Assembly (NCBI RefSeq): GCF_015476655.1
Contig: NZ_JABFHF010000005.1
Coordinates: 62,001-126,000, forward strand
Source: Aquiflexum lacus
Lineage (GTDB): Bacteria > Bacteroidota > Bacteroidia > Cytophagales > Cyclobacteriaceae
DNA length: 64,000 nt
Reading direction: 5' to 3'
Shown: one piece after another, positions 25,658-35,100 of the stretch
Numbering within the stretch: the stretch's first letter is position 1
Layout: each line of letters begins with the position of its first letter
Made by a program: the position numbers and the translations under genes
Notes under the pieces: model-generated
The model's input: the letters and a program-made list of their open reading frames with translations, nothing else
What the model was told of the DNA's origin: nothing
Database searches by the model: none

Positions 25658-28600
25658 ATGAGATCTTTAGCCCTTTTCTTGTTATCGATATTCATACTTT
25701 TTTCCCCGCTCAAAATCTTTGCTCAATTAATAGCTATCAATGAGATTTTAGCATCTAATTCCTCAGTTAATTCTGACGAAGACGGAAATTACGAAGATTG
25801 GATTGAGCTCTATAACTACGGTGCGATACCTGTAAATTTGAATGGTTTTGGTTTGTCAGATGATGAGAGCCGACCATTTAAATGGGTTTTTCCAAATTTC
25901 ACACTTGCTGCCAACAGCTATATGTTAGTTTGGGCTTCCGATAAAAACCGGACCAACCCAACACAGCCATTGCACACTAATTTTAAGATTAGTGCCAATG
26001 GCGAAACCATCACCCTGACGCATAGCAATGGTACATTGGTCAACAAGGCTCCGGCAACAGCTTTGCAAACCAATACATCATTAGGCAGATTGCCCAACGG
26101 CACCGGAGATTTTGTAGTTTTTCAAAACCCTACGCCCAAGCAACCCAATATCGCCGAAAACGAGTCTTTATCACCCCCTGATTTTTCGCATGTTTCGGGT
26201 TTTTATTCAACAAATATAAGCTTAGTATTGAGTCATCCGGACCCGGATGCTACCATAATTTATACTACCGATGGTTCCGAGCCTAACATCAATAATATAA
26301 CGGGAACAGCTTACAGGTACAAAAATATTTATCATAATGGTCCATTTATAACAAAAACCTTTCGTTCTAATGAGTATTCGAACGAAATATTGTTGCAGGA
26401 CAAAACAGCAGAACCCAATAAACTAGCAAATATTTCCACAACTCTTAGTAAGTCCACTCCAGAATACTTTCCAAAAACTACTATTCCAAAAGCCAATGTT
26501 ATTAAAGCCAGAGCCTATGTAAAAGGTGTGGCTTCCTCAACCATTAGTCATACTTTTTTTATTAGCAGCGCCAATTCATTTAATCATTCCCTGCCAGTAA
26601 TATCCATTACAGTGGATGAAAACAAGCTTTTCGACTATCATGATGGTATTTATGTAGCAGGTATTGACAATTTGAATAATTCAGGAGAGAATAGGTTTGG
26701 ATTTTTTAATTGGAACAGAAGTACCGAATTGACAGCGAATTTTCAATATTTTGAGAATCAACAAAACATGATCAATCAAAATATTGGTTTAAGAATACAT
26801 GGAAGTTTCACGAGAACTGCTCGTTTAAAATCTCTTCGGTTGTATGCCCGTTCTGATTATGATGTAAATAATACTTTTAATTTTCCTTTTTTTGAGAACT
26901 ACAGCTACAGTAATTTCAAAAGATTAATATTAAGGAATTCAGGCAATGATGGCGAGTATGCTCTCATTAGAGATGGTTTTATGCAAAGGCTAGTTCGGCA
27001 TTTGAATTTTGAGATACAGGAATATCGTCCTGTTGTTCACTATATTAATGGAGAATATTGGGGCATTATTAATTTAAGGGAAAGGTATGACAGACATTAC
27101 TTCGAAAGGGTTTTTGGAATTGAAGAAGATGACCTTGATTTTTTAGAGCTTGATGGACGTAATGATGACTTTATCAAAGAAGGAGATAATGTTCATTGGA
27201 AAAATCTCTTCAGTTACATTGATCAAAATGACTTATCCCTGACTTCCAATTATAACTATGTAATTACTCAGATGGATGAGGTGAATTTTATAGATTACCA
27301 AATCGCTAATATATACTTTGGAAATACCGATTGGCCAGGAAATAATATCTTATATTTTCGTAAAAAAACTTCAAATTATATACCAAATGCTCCTCATGGG
27401 CAGGATGGTAGGTGGCGGTGGGCATTGAATGATACAGATTTTGGTTTTGGTCTGTATAACTCAACGGCAAGACATAATACTTTGGAATTTGCCGCTTCAC
27501 AGAGCCTATCAGCATGGCCTAATCTCACATGGCCAACCTTGTTTTTACGGAAATTATTATTAAACGAATCTTTTAAAATTCAATTTATCAATCGATATGC
27601 GGACTTATTAAACACAGCTTTTATTCCTGAAAGAACAATTTCTTTGATCAACCAAATGAAAGATGTTATTAGTAGTGAAATTCCCAATCATCGCGGCCGA
27701 TGGGCTATTCCTTTAAGTTGGGAATCACAAATCAACACAATGATCAACTATGCCAACCAACGTCCTGACTTTGCAAGACAACATATCAAGGATTTTTTTG
27801 ATATTTCTGAAGATCACACAATTCAAGTCAATGTTTCTGATAATCAGCATGGCCATATTCAAATAAATAGTATTGCTATTGAAGGTAATACACCTGGTGT
27901 TGCAGAAAATCCCTACCCTTGGACAGGCGTATATTTTGATAATATCCCGATTTCGGTAAAGGCAATCCCGGCAAAAGGATATGGGTTTAGTCATTGGTCC
28001 GGTTCTTCTGAAAGTACCAATGAAGAAATCACTATTTCACTTTCTGAAGATTTATCACTGACTGCTCATTTTGTTGAAAAAGAACCAGAAGAAGACGAAT
28101 CAGAGCTTCTCTATTTTTGGTTAATGGACAACGAACTTCCAAACGATACACCGCTTGAAAGTATAGAACCAACCTATGTCTACGATAACGATTTGAATAA
28201 AGCAATTATTTATTACGAATCTTCTTTGGATGGTTACCCTTTCAATTCTGATCATCCCAATTGGCGCAAGGCTTCTATGGAACGTAGGAATAAACCGACT
28301 TCATTAAATTATATTCCTCAAGCTAATGAAGGTATTACGTTTGAAGAAGTGAACATGCGTGGATTGCAAATTAAGCAACCGTTTAAAAATGAAGATGCCG
28401 AGAATACCCTTTATGTAAAAATGAACATAATTGGCTTCGAGTCTATAAAACTTTCATTTGCGGTTGTAGATGAAGGTGCTGCTCAAAAGATCAAGATTGA
28501 TTATTATGATGCAAGTGCTGACAAATGGTCTGTTAGTGGATTACCTCATGATTCCTTTCCGATATCTGATAGTTACGAATTGATTGTGGCAGATTTTTCA

Positions 28601-28981
28601 TCTATAGCATTCTCCAATCAAAATGAAGACTTTACAGTTCGCCTACGTTTTGATGGAGAGGACATGACTGCTAGTAATGGTGATCGAGTTACTTTCAACA
28701 ATATTTCTGTTTCAGGCATATACAATCCGATATTGAATGAGTTAGACATTACTAGGCCTGCTATAGTAGTTTACCCCAACCCATTTGAAGATTATGTATT
28801 TGTAAAAACCAATCTAAATTCAAATTATACCTATCAGCTTTTTGATGTAAATGGCAGAGAACTACAAAACGGAAATTTATTAAACGAAAGAATTGAGACA
28901 GGCAATCTGGCAGCGGGTGTTTATATTCTGATTTTGTCTGATAATATCTCTTTTAATCGCTTTAAATTGTTGAAGAGGTAG
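25658..28981 (+). CDS. Secreted CotH-domain protein with lamin-tail domain and T9SS sorting signal
   Basis: The 1107-residue protein has a signal peptide (cleavage near IFAQ). A lamin-tail domain follows (residues ~24-160, INEILASNSSVNSDEDGNYE). Next is a chitobiase C-terminal-like domain (YTTDGSEPN, ~170-300), then a CotH domain (~305-690, with ADWPGNN-like NTDWPGNNILYFRKK and WRWALNDTDFGFGL). A bacterial repeat domain (KGYGFSHWSGSS, ~720-810), a jelly-roll-like region and a type A T9SS C-terminal domain (VVYPNPFEDY to the end) complete it. CotH proteins are atypical protein kinases in spores; the function of this secreted form is unknown. It is expected to be cell-surface or secreted. Confidence 0.87.
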   Translation: MRSLALFLLSIFILFSPLKIFAQLIAINEILASNSSVNSDEDGNYEDWIELYNYGAIPVNLNGFGLSDDESRPFKWVFPNFTLAANSYMLVWASDKNRTNPTQPLHTNFKISANGETITLTHSNGTLVNKAPATALQTNTSLGRLPNGTGDFVVFQNPTPKQPNIAENESLSPPDFSHVSGFYSTNISLVLSHPDPDATIIYTTDGSEPNINNITGTAYRYKNIYHNGPFITKTFRSNEYSNEILLQDKTAEPNKLANISTTLSKSTPEYFPKTTIPKANVIKARAYVKGVASSTISHTFFISSANSFNHSLPVISITVDENKLFDYHDGIYVAGIDNLNNSGENRFGFFNWNRSTELTANFQYFENQQNMINQNIGLRIHGSFTRTARLKSLRLYARSDYDVNNTFNFPFFENYSYSNFKRLILRNSGNDGEYALIRDGFMQRLVRHLNFEIQEYRPVVHYINGEYWGIINLRERYDRHYFERVFGIEEDDLDFLELDGRNDDFIKEGDNVHWKNLFSYIDQNDLSLTSNYNYVITQMDEVNFIDYQIANIYFGNTDWPGNNILYFRKKTSNYIPNAPHGQDGRWRWALNDTDFGFGLYNSTARHNTLEFAASQSLSAWPNLTWPTLFLRKLLLNESFKIQFINRYADLLNTAFIPERTISLINQMKDVISSEIPNHRGRWAIPLSWESQINTMINYANQRPDFARQHIKDFFDISEDHTIQVNVSDNQHGHIQINSIAIEGNTPGVAENPYPWTGVYFDNIPISVKAIPAKGYGFSHWSGSSESTNEEITISLSEDLSLTAHFVEKEPEEDESELLYFWLMDNELPNDTPLESIEPTYVYDNDLNKAIIYYESSLDGYPFNSDHPNWRKASMERRNKPTSLNYIPQANEGITFEEVNMRGLQIKQPFKNEDAENTLYVKMNIIGFESIKLSFAVVDEGAAQKIKIDYYDASADKWSVSGLPHDSFPISDSYELIVADFSSIAFSNQNEDFTVRLRFDGEDMTASNGDRVTFNNISVSGIYNPILNELDITRPAIVVYPNPFEDYVFVKTNLNSNYTYQLFDVNGRELQNGNLLNERIETGNLAAGVYILILSDNISFNRFKLLKR

Positions 28982-29170
28982 TTTATGTTAAATGTGTCAG
29001 TTTTTTGAGAATCAACGTAAAGGTATACGTCTTGAATTTTTTAAATTTAAAGGAATAAAGCTGACCGATATTTAAGACAAATTGATCTTAGCTATATTCT
29101 TTTGAATACCATTAGAGAAATGAGGTGTTCAAATTTTGGCACTTCATGAAATTTTAAGCTGATTAAACAA

Positions 29171-30202
29171 ATGAAAAAAAGCGGAAAAGCGGAAAAGCCT
29201 GAAAAAATTTCCCAGATAGTTGTTATTGGCACATCTGCGGGAGGGCTGAACGCATTAAAAAAACTCATCAGCCAAATCCCAAATGATTTTTCCTTGCCAA
29301 TATTAGTGGTCCGACATATTTCTCCCGATGCTACGGGAAATGTAGTGTTAGACGAGCTGAATAAGTTGGATAGCGTAAAATGTCAGCATGCAGAAACAGG
29401 GGGCGACTTGAAATCCGGAAATTTATACCTTGCGCCATCAGACCATCACTTTTTAATTGGAGGAGATCAAAAAATGTTGGTGACCAAAGGAGCACATGAA
29501 AACAGGTCGCGTCCTGCAATTGATCCATTGTTTCGGTCAGCTGCTGTAGCATTTGGTTCTGGTGTTATAGGAATAATTCTGACTGGTTATCTTGATGATG
29601 GCACCTCAGGAATGAAAGCGATTAAAAATTGTGGAGGAATATGTATTGTACAGGATCCTGACGAAGCCGAGTATCCTGATATGCCAAGAAATGCACTGAA
29701 TAACATAGAAGTAGATTATTGTCTGCCTATAGCTGAAATGGGGGCTTTAATTAAGAAACTCATTCCACTACAATCGCATATTCGTAAGCCTATTCCGGAA
29801 AATATCTTAACAGAGGCAAAAATTGCCGAACGTGTTTTGAGCGATCTATCTTCAGTGAATGAATTGGGCGATCAGGTTCCATTTAACTGTCCTGGTTGCG
29901 GAGGTGTTTTATGGAAAGTTGGAAAAGACAGTGATTTAAGGTTCCGATGCCATACCGGACATGCCTACACGGCAGCTTACCTTTTAGCAGAACAGACAAG
30001 CAAGATTGAAGAAACCATGTGGACTGCACTTCGGATGTTTGAGGAGCGAAAGAACCTACTCACGGAAATGGCAAGGGGGAAAAAAGGTATTGGTTCTCAA
30101 ACAGCCCTTGAAAGGGCAAAAAGCTCCCAGGTTCATATTGATCGGATCAGAGCAATTTTAAAAACAGATGAGAATAAAAGTGGTGATGATATGCCATCCT
30201 GA
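29171..30202 (+). CDS. CheB-type methylesterase with C-terminal Cys/His motif
   Basis: The 343-residue protein has no receiver domain. Its CheB catalytic domain (residues ~14-200) has Ser22 in GTSAGG, His49 in VVRHISP and an Asp in GYLDDGTSG (~142-143), the full triad. After a linker comes a zinc-ribbon-like motif (CPGCGG at ~237 and FRCHTGHAY at ~258), followed by a helical tail. CheB removes glutamate methyl esters from chemoreceptors, but no cheR, cheA or receptor gene is next to it. The target may be another protein or the gene may act in a non-chemotaxis network. It is monocistronic. Confidence 0.85.
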   Translation: MKKSGKAEKPEKISQIVVIGTSAGGLNALKKLISQIPNDFSLPILVVRHISPDATGNVVLDELNKLDSVKCQHAETGGDLKSGNLYLAPSDHHFLIGGDQKMLVTKGAHENRSRPAIDPLFRSAAVAFGSGVIGIILTGYLDDGTSGMKAIKNCGGICIVQDPDEAEYPDMPRNALNNIEVDYCLPIAEMGALIKKLIPLQSHIRKPIPENILTEAKIAERVLSDLSSVNELGDQVPFNCPGCGGVLWKVGKDSDLRFRCHTGHAYTAAYLLAEQTSKIEETMWTALRMFEERKNLLTEMARGKKGIGSQTALERAKSSQVHIDRIRAILKTDENKSGDDMPS

Positions 30203-30399
30203 CTGTTTGCGACAGACTTTTTGCCCAATCTAGTGGCACGTTCAATTGACAGAGCCTGCGTTTATCTTAAAAATGGGCAAGATTGTCATTCTATCAGGGA
30301 CATTTTTTAAAAGATTTTTGTCTTTCCTGTACTTTCATGGAAGTTTTATCAGTTTTCGATGCATGGTTTCTACCTCATTATTAAAGTAGTCTGCATAAA

Positions 30400-30441
30400 A
30401 AAACCTGATTTTCTAGAAAAGTCCATAGAAAACCAGGTTTT
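30400..30441. terminator. Bidirectional rho-independent terminator
   Basis: The stem AAAACCTGATTTTCTA pairs with TAGAAAACCAGGTTTT (one mismatch in 16) around a ten-base loop, flanked by A-rich and T-rich sides. It lies between convergent genes (CheB-like and the beta-barrel protein) and can serve both strands. Confidence 0.7.
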
Positions 30442-30496
30442 GTTAATCTTCATATTCAAAAGATAATTTACATTTCTTTAATGTAGAACGATGACA

Positions 30497-31174
30497 TTAG
30501 AATCCGAATCCAAGAAAAATCTGGGCTACACCATTTCTGGAATTGTTGGTAAGCGTACCACCTAATCCTGATGAACCTACTTCACGCAATCCATGATTGT
30601 ATCTCGCACCAATGGTTACATTCCCAATGTCGAAACCTAATCCGGCAAACACCCCATAATCCAATGAATTGAAATCATCCTTGTCCAATTCTATTGGGTC
30701 ACTCGTGGAAAGATCTGAAGATTGAAGATTTTTCACATTGGCCGAAAGTAGATACGACACATAAGGCCCTGCATTTATCTTCAATGGACCAAGATTGAAT
30801 GCCAACCCTAATGGCAATTGAATATAATTCAAATTGAATCTTACTTCACCCTCTCTAATTCCTAAAAGGCTTTCCACGTCACTTCCACCATAGGAAACCT
30901 TAGAACCTAAGCTTGTATAGAGCAATTCGGGTTGAATAGCTAGGAAATCTGTTAAAGCTATTTTGGTAAAAATACCAAAGTGTAATCCTACCTTCATATT
31001 TTCATCATCAACAGTAGGTTGGTCTACGAAGAATTGGGAAAAGTTTAGGCCACCCTTTATTCCAACTCGTGGTCCGGGATTGTCGCTTTGTGCGTGTCCC
31101 TGTGGAGCAAAAGTCAATAGGAGGAATGCAATTCCAATCCCAGTTAAAATGCCAAATTTTTGGTTCTTTTTCAT
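30497..31174 (-). CDS. Outer-membrane beta-barrel protein (PorT/OmpX-like)
   Basis: The 225-residue protein has a signal peptide (LTGIGIAFLLLTFAPQGHAQ). It has alternating amphipathic strands with a glycine-rich pattern (VGIKGGLNFSQFF, LAIQPELLYTSLGSKVSYGG, VTIGARYNHGLREVG) and a terminal aromatic residue (IFLGFGF), typical of an eight-stranded outer-membrane barrel (outer membrane beta-barrel/porT family). The specific role is unknown. Single gene. Confidence 0.82.
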   Translation of the reverse strand: MKKNQKFGILTGIGIAFLLLTFAPQGHAQSDNPGPRVGIKGGLNFSQFFVDQPTVDDENMKVGLHFGIFTKIALTDFLAIQPELLYTSLGSKVSYGGSDVESLLGIREGEVRFNLNYIQLPLGLAFNLGPLKINAGPYVSYLLSANVKNLQSSDLSTSDPIELDKDDFNSLDYGVFAGLGFDIGNVTIGARYNHGLREVGSSGLGGTLTNNSRNGVAQIFLGFGF

Positions 31175-31525
31175 GGTAATTTTGTTTTGTAATGTTGGTT
31201 TTAATTTTCAAAAGGCAAAATAAATAATTATATTATCTCAATTATTAATCAAAATTAATACTTATTTTTTTGTTAAAATTTCATATATAATGTTAAAAAT
31301 ATTAAATATTACATAATTGTAGTCAGTCCTATTAGGTATAATCTGGCTTTACCTCAGTTACAAATAACCAGACTTAATTGCAGGGGATACTAAATGCCTT
31401 AGCCAAGTTCACCGCTTAAATCCGATGAAATGGCTTTGTATTTGTCTAAAGAGCTTTCTCTTTATAATTGCACAAAACTTTAGTAAAATTGCTTTTGGAT
31501 TGCTCCTCCATTTAATTTTCTCAAT
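31175..31525. other. AT-rich divergent spacer
   Basis: About 350 bases lie between the divergent barrel and Crp-family genes. No small gene or hairpin stands out. Regulatory sequences for both genes must lie here, but I cannot define them. Confidence 0.5.
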
Positions 31526-32101
31526 GTGAACACTGATTTGATTCTTTCAAATATCTGCAAATACATTTCTTTGAATAATGAAGAAAAAAACCATTTCCTG
31601 AGTCTTTTAGAGGAGGAACACATTGTCCGGAACAAATTTATTCTTAGGCAAGGAGAGCTTTGCAATCATATTAACTTTGTCAATGAAGGTATTCTACGGG
31701 CATATTATTTAAATCCTGATGGCAAAGAAGCCACAGTAATGTTTGCAGTGAAGGATTGGTGGATTACGGATATGTATTGTTTCCTGAACGGTCTTCCTGC
31801 TATGGTCAATATTCAGGTTGTGGAGTCTTGTGAAATTTTGAAGTTGTCAAAAGAGAATCTTGATAAACTATATGATCATATCCCTCAATTCAATAAGTTT
31901 TTTAGAATTTTAATGCAAAATGCCTATTGTAGGGAGCAACTCCGAATAATTCAAAACCTATCCCTACCCGCAATAGACCGCTATGATCAATTTGTCCAAA
32001 AGTATCCTCAGATAGCCAATAAAATTACCCTCAAACAAACAGCAACCTATCTTGGAATTACTCCTGAATTCCTGAGCTCAATAAGAGGTAAAAAGGATTG
32101 A
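31526..32101 (+). CDS. Crp/Fnr-family transcriptional regulator
   Basis: The 191-residue protein has a cNMP-binding beta-roll (residues ~10-120, LRQGELCNHINFVNEGILRAYY) and a C-terminal helix-turn-helix (KQTATYLGITPEFLSSIRGKK). The start codon is GTG at 31526. The pattern matches the large Bacteroidota group of Crp-like regulators in which the ligand-binding residues are poorly conserved, so cAMP binding is doubtful. It probably regulates genes nearby; a DUF4406 gene follows after 79 bases. Confidence 0.87.
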   Translation: MNTDLILSNICKYISLNNEEKNHFLSLLEEEHIVRNKFILRQGELCNHINFVNEGILRAYYLNPDGKEATVMFAVKDWWITDMYCFLNGLPAMVNIQVVESCEILKLSKENLDKLYDHIPQFNKFFRILMQNAYCREQLRIIQNLSLPAIDRYDQFVQKYPQIANKITLKQTATYLGITPEFLSSIRGKKD

Positions 32102-32180
32102 GGAAGGTAATTTTTTTGATTTCTTAATATACCTTATTTTTTTTAGGGATTAGAAGAAGTTAATTTGACAAAAAGATCTT

Positions 32181-32537
32181 ATGCTGATTCTAATTGCAGG
32201 CCCATATCGAAGTGGCACAAATGATGACCCCGTCCTTATCCGTAAAAACCTTGACAATCTTGAAGCCATGGCTTTACCGATTTTTAGAAAAGGGCATGTT
32301 CCTATGATTGGAGAATGGGTGGCTTTGCCCTTGCTCCATCTTGCAGGTTCACAAAAACCCGGAGATGATATCTGGAATGAAATCCAGTATCCTGTTGCTC
32401 ACAGGTTATTGGAAAAATGTGATGCCATCCTGAGAATTCCCGGTGAATCCAAAGGTGCAGACCAAGATGTTAAAATCGCCAAAGAAAGAGGGCTCAAAAT
32501 TTATTTTCATATAAATGAAATTCCTGATGCAAAGTAA
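32181..32537 (+). CDS. DUF4406 protein (nucleoside deoxyribosyltransferase-like fold)
   Basis: The 118-residue protein begins ILIAGPYRSG, has the conserved segment CDAILRIPGESKGADQDV and ends KIYFHINEIP. These are features of the DUF4406 family, related in fold to nucleoside 2-deoxyribosyltransferases. No activity has been assigned. It follows the Crp-like gene on the same strand and may be co-transcribed. Confidence 0.78.
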   Translation: MLILIAGPYRSGTNDDPVLIRKNLDNLEAMALPIFRKGHVPMIGEWVALPLLHLAGSQKPGDDIWNEIQYPVAHRLLEKCDAILRIPGESKGADQDVKIAKERGLKIYFHINEIPDAK

Positions 32538-32643
32538 TAGGGTGAAAAACTTAAAAAAGGAACTCCTTTCGGATAATTGGTACCTATTGGAAAAGGTAAA
32601 GTTCTTTGGCAATGGTTATTTTTGAAAAAAGATTTGAATACTA

Positions 32644-33183
32644 ATGAATTTTAGAGTTGATACAGATACCTGGTTTGTTTTCAGTGTGCTGTTTATAAGT
32701 GCCCTCCTTTTTTTTATTGTGGGATACGTTGCTATTCCTTATTTCATCAGAAAAAGACAACTGAACCGAATCCGGCACAAATTTATCTGGAAAAGAAATC
32801 TATCTGAGCAACTTGAAAAAAGGGCTTTTGAACGGGAGATTTCAAATCTAGAATCAAGAAATCTGATTCTGGAAACAAATATTGATGAATCTTTACAACA
32901 GTTGATCAAATCTGATTTCAACCCCAATCAAGTCAATTCATTTTATGCGGATTTCGAAAAAGTCTATCCTCATTTTAGTGAAACCCTCTTAAAATTGATC
33001 CCCAATATTACTGCCCATGAGTTAAGGGTCTGTTCTTTGATCCGATTGAAGCTTACAGCAAAAGAAATCAGCAGAATCATGAACATTACCCCTGCAAGCG
33101 TAAATAAAGCACGATACCGACTTCGAAAAAAGATGACATTAGCAGCCAAAGAAGACTTGGACCTTTTTCTTTTAAATATATGA
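32644..33183 (+). CDS. Membrane-anchored LuxR-type helix-turn-helix protein
   Basis: The 179-residue protein has one N-terminal membrane helix (FVFSVLFISALLFFIVGYVAI), a charged coiled-coil-like region, and a C-terminal LuxR/GerE helix-turn-helix (ITAHELRVCSLIRLKLTAKEISRIMNI..VNKARYRLRKK). This is the C-terminal half of the TPR-TM-HTH regulators common in Bacteroidota, without the TPR sensor, so it may be a truncated or minimal form. Target genes are unknown; the hydrolase gene follows by 95 bases. Confidence 0.8.
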   Translation: MNFRVDTDTWFVFSVLFISALLFFIVGYVAIPYFIRKRQLNRIRHKFIWKRNLSEQLEKRAFEREISNLESRNLILETNIDESLQQLIKSDFNPNQVNSFYADFEKVYPHFSETLLKLIPNITAHELRVCSLIRLKLTAKEISRIMNITPASVNKARYRLRKKMTLAAKEDLDLFLLNI

Positions 33184-33278
33184 TTGTGTGATTGTTATAT
33201 TCCTGTCTATCATTTGTCCATCAAGCTTTTGCTAACTATTAAGTAACAGAACATTAAGTTTGTTCAAAACAATAGCGC

Positions 33279-34709
33279 ATGAGACTGTTTGAAGTGATAT
33301 TATTGATTGTATGTACTGTATTTCCTTTCCTTTATTTATTTAATTTTTCCAGTAGAAACAAATTAACAGGCCTTTCAATTATTTCAGTGCTATTTATCAT
33401 GCACGTTTTTCTTGAGGGGTTGCGATGGCAGATGATTTCTGGATATTTGATAGCCTTGGTTATTATTATATTTCTTTTGGGGAAAATCAGATTTCAGGCA
33501 AAGGGAAAGTTAGCTGTTACCCTCACTTTGTTTTTTTTGATCATATCATTAGGCATCGGGTGGACAATACCTATTATTTTCCCGGTATTCAAATTGCCGA
33601 CACCAAGCGGTGAGTATAAGGTGGGTTCTCAATATTTGAAAATCATGTCAGATCATCTCGAAGTAATTACGGAAGACCCCGAAGACAAAAGAGCAATTAT
33701 GGTAAAGGTCTGGTATCCCTCAGTTGTAGTCAATGAAGAAAAAGAGTCCTATCTGAATCAAGGGAACAGACTAGGTTTTTCGAGTAAATATGGGCTTCCC
33801 GAGTCAATTACCCACTATCTCGATTACGTAGAAACCAACACTTACCAAAAGCCGCAAATTGCAGAGGAAAAGTTTCCTATTCTGATTTTTTCACATGGGT
33901 CTAATGCCGAGGCGTTTGGTTACTATGCCTTGATGGAAGAAATAGTGAGTCATGGCTATATTATATTCAATATCAACCATACCTATGAAAGTAGCGGTTC
34001 TCTATTTCCCGATGGAGAAATCAAACTATATGACAAAGCTTTTGACCAGAAAACCAATACTGAAATAATGGGAGAGATGGCTTGGAATGCCATACAAGAA
34101 TATGAGAAAGCAAATAATGAATATGATCAATTGTTAGCAGTTGAAGACCTGATTAGAAATTATGTTGCCGCTGAAATTTCTTTGAGGTGGAGTAAAGATA
34201 TTTCTGAGGTGATTGACCGCTTAGCTCAATGGAATGAGACCTCGTTTCTTTCAGGACATTTGGATTTATCCAAAGTTGGCGTATTTGGTCATTCCCAAGG
34301 TGGGTCAGCTGTTGGCCAAGCGATGCTCGATGATGACAGAATAATGGCTGGAATTAACTTAGATGGGGTGCAGTGGGGTGTTATGATTGATACCACAATA
34401 CAGAAACCCTTTCTATTGGTCTCTTCGGATTGGGATCAAGAGCATCTCAACCTAAACAAGTTTGCCTACCGGAATTTAGATAATTTTAATAGCATTGTTA
34501 TTAGAGATGCCGGTCATTCAAATTTCATGGATATTCCACTTCTTGTAAACTTTTCACTGATCAATGAAGCCGGAAAGATCAACCCATATAGGGCATACCA
34601 AATTACAAGTGAATTAATTTTGGATTTCTTTGACAAAAGCCTGAAAGGTAGATCTGAAAATCTTATAGATTATGCCAATACTTACCAAGAAGTTGAAATT
34701 GCAGATTAA
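33279..34709 (+). CDS. Membrane-anchored alpha/beta hydrolase (PAF-acetylhydrolase-like)
   Basis: The 476-residue protein has about four N-terminal membrane segments (residues 1-105). A hydrolase domain resembling platelet-activating-factor acetylhydrolase or dienelactone hydrolase follows: FPILIFSHGSNAEAFGY (oxyanion region), nucleophile GHSQGG near residue 348, an Asp in INLDGVQWG, and His in RDAGHSNFMD. It probably acts on a lipid or ester at the periplasmic face. It follows the LuxR-type regulator on the same strand and may be controlled by it. Confidence 0.82.
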   Translation: MRLFEVILLIVCTVFPFLYLFNFSSRNKLTGLSIISVLFIMHVFLEGLRWQMISGYLIALVIIIFLLGKIRFQAKGKLAVTLTLFFLIISLGIGWTIPIIFPVFKLPTPSGEYKVGSQYLKIMSDHLEVITEDPEDKRAIMVKVWYPSVVVNEEKESYLNQGNRLGFSSKYGLPESITHYLDYVETNTYQKPQIAEEKFPILIFSHGSNAEAFGYYALMEEIVSHGYIIFNINHTYESSGSLFPDGEIKLYDKAFDQKTNTEIMGEMAWNAIQEYEKANNEYDQLLAVEDLIRNYVAAEISLRWSKDISEVIDRLAQWNETSFLSGHLDLSKVGVFGHSQGGSAVGQAMLDDDRIMAGINLDGVQWGVMIDTTIQKPFLLVSSDWDQEHLNLNKFAYRNLDNFNSIVIRDAGHSNFMDIPLLVNFSLINEAGKINPYRAYQITSELILDFFDKSLKGRSENLIDYANTYQEVEIAD

Positions 34710-34814
34710 AAATAGCGATTACGAACACCTTATATATGGTGACTTGCGCATGCCTCTTGAAAGCTAATTATCGATTAATAACCTATTCGATTAATTGGTG
34801 AAGTTTGAAAAAAA

Positions 34815-34841
34815 AACCTGAAAGCTCTTCGCTTTCAGGTT
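34815..34841 (-). terminator. Rho-independent terminator of the sigma-factor operon
   Basis: A perfect 11-base-pair stem (AACCTGAAAGC/GCTTTCAGGTT) has a five-base loop. The preceding run of A at 34808-34816 gives a U tract for minus-strand transcripts. It lies 20 bases past the stop of the 79-residue gene. Confidence 0.85.
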
Positions 34842-34860
34842 ACCATGTCGTCTGAATCTA

Positions 34861-35100
34861 TCAAACTTTTTCGAGTCCTGTAGATTTGGCCCTCTTAAGG
34901 ATGGCCTTTACTACTTTTTCCGAAGGTTGTAGAATGAGTTGGTCCAATTGTCCGATAGTGCTCAGCATCTCTAAATAGTCTTGCATCAAGGTTTCATTAC
35001 CGCGCAAGGCCTGCACAAACAGCTCATTCTCACCCTCGCTCATTTCCTGATAGATATATCTAATCAGGTCATTTGGGGTAAAAGATTTTGTCATAGGCAA
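34861..35100 (-). CDS. Small acidic/helical protein overlapping an ECF sigma gene
   Basis: The 79-residue protein is soluble and mainly helical (PNDLIRYIYQEMSEGENELF, then SEKVVKAILKRAK). It has no zinc-binding HxxxCxxC and no membrane segment, so it is not a standard ZAS anti-sigma factor. Its start overlaps the sigma gene by 32 bases; M3 would shorten the overlap. Similar small proteins follow sigma genes in Cytophagales. A regulatory or anti-sigma role is inferred only from position. Confidence 0.75.
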   Translation of the reverse strand: MPMTKSFTPNDLIRYIYQEMSEGENELFVQALRGNETLMQDYLEMLSTIGQLDQLILQPSEKVVKAILKRAKSTGLEKV

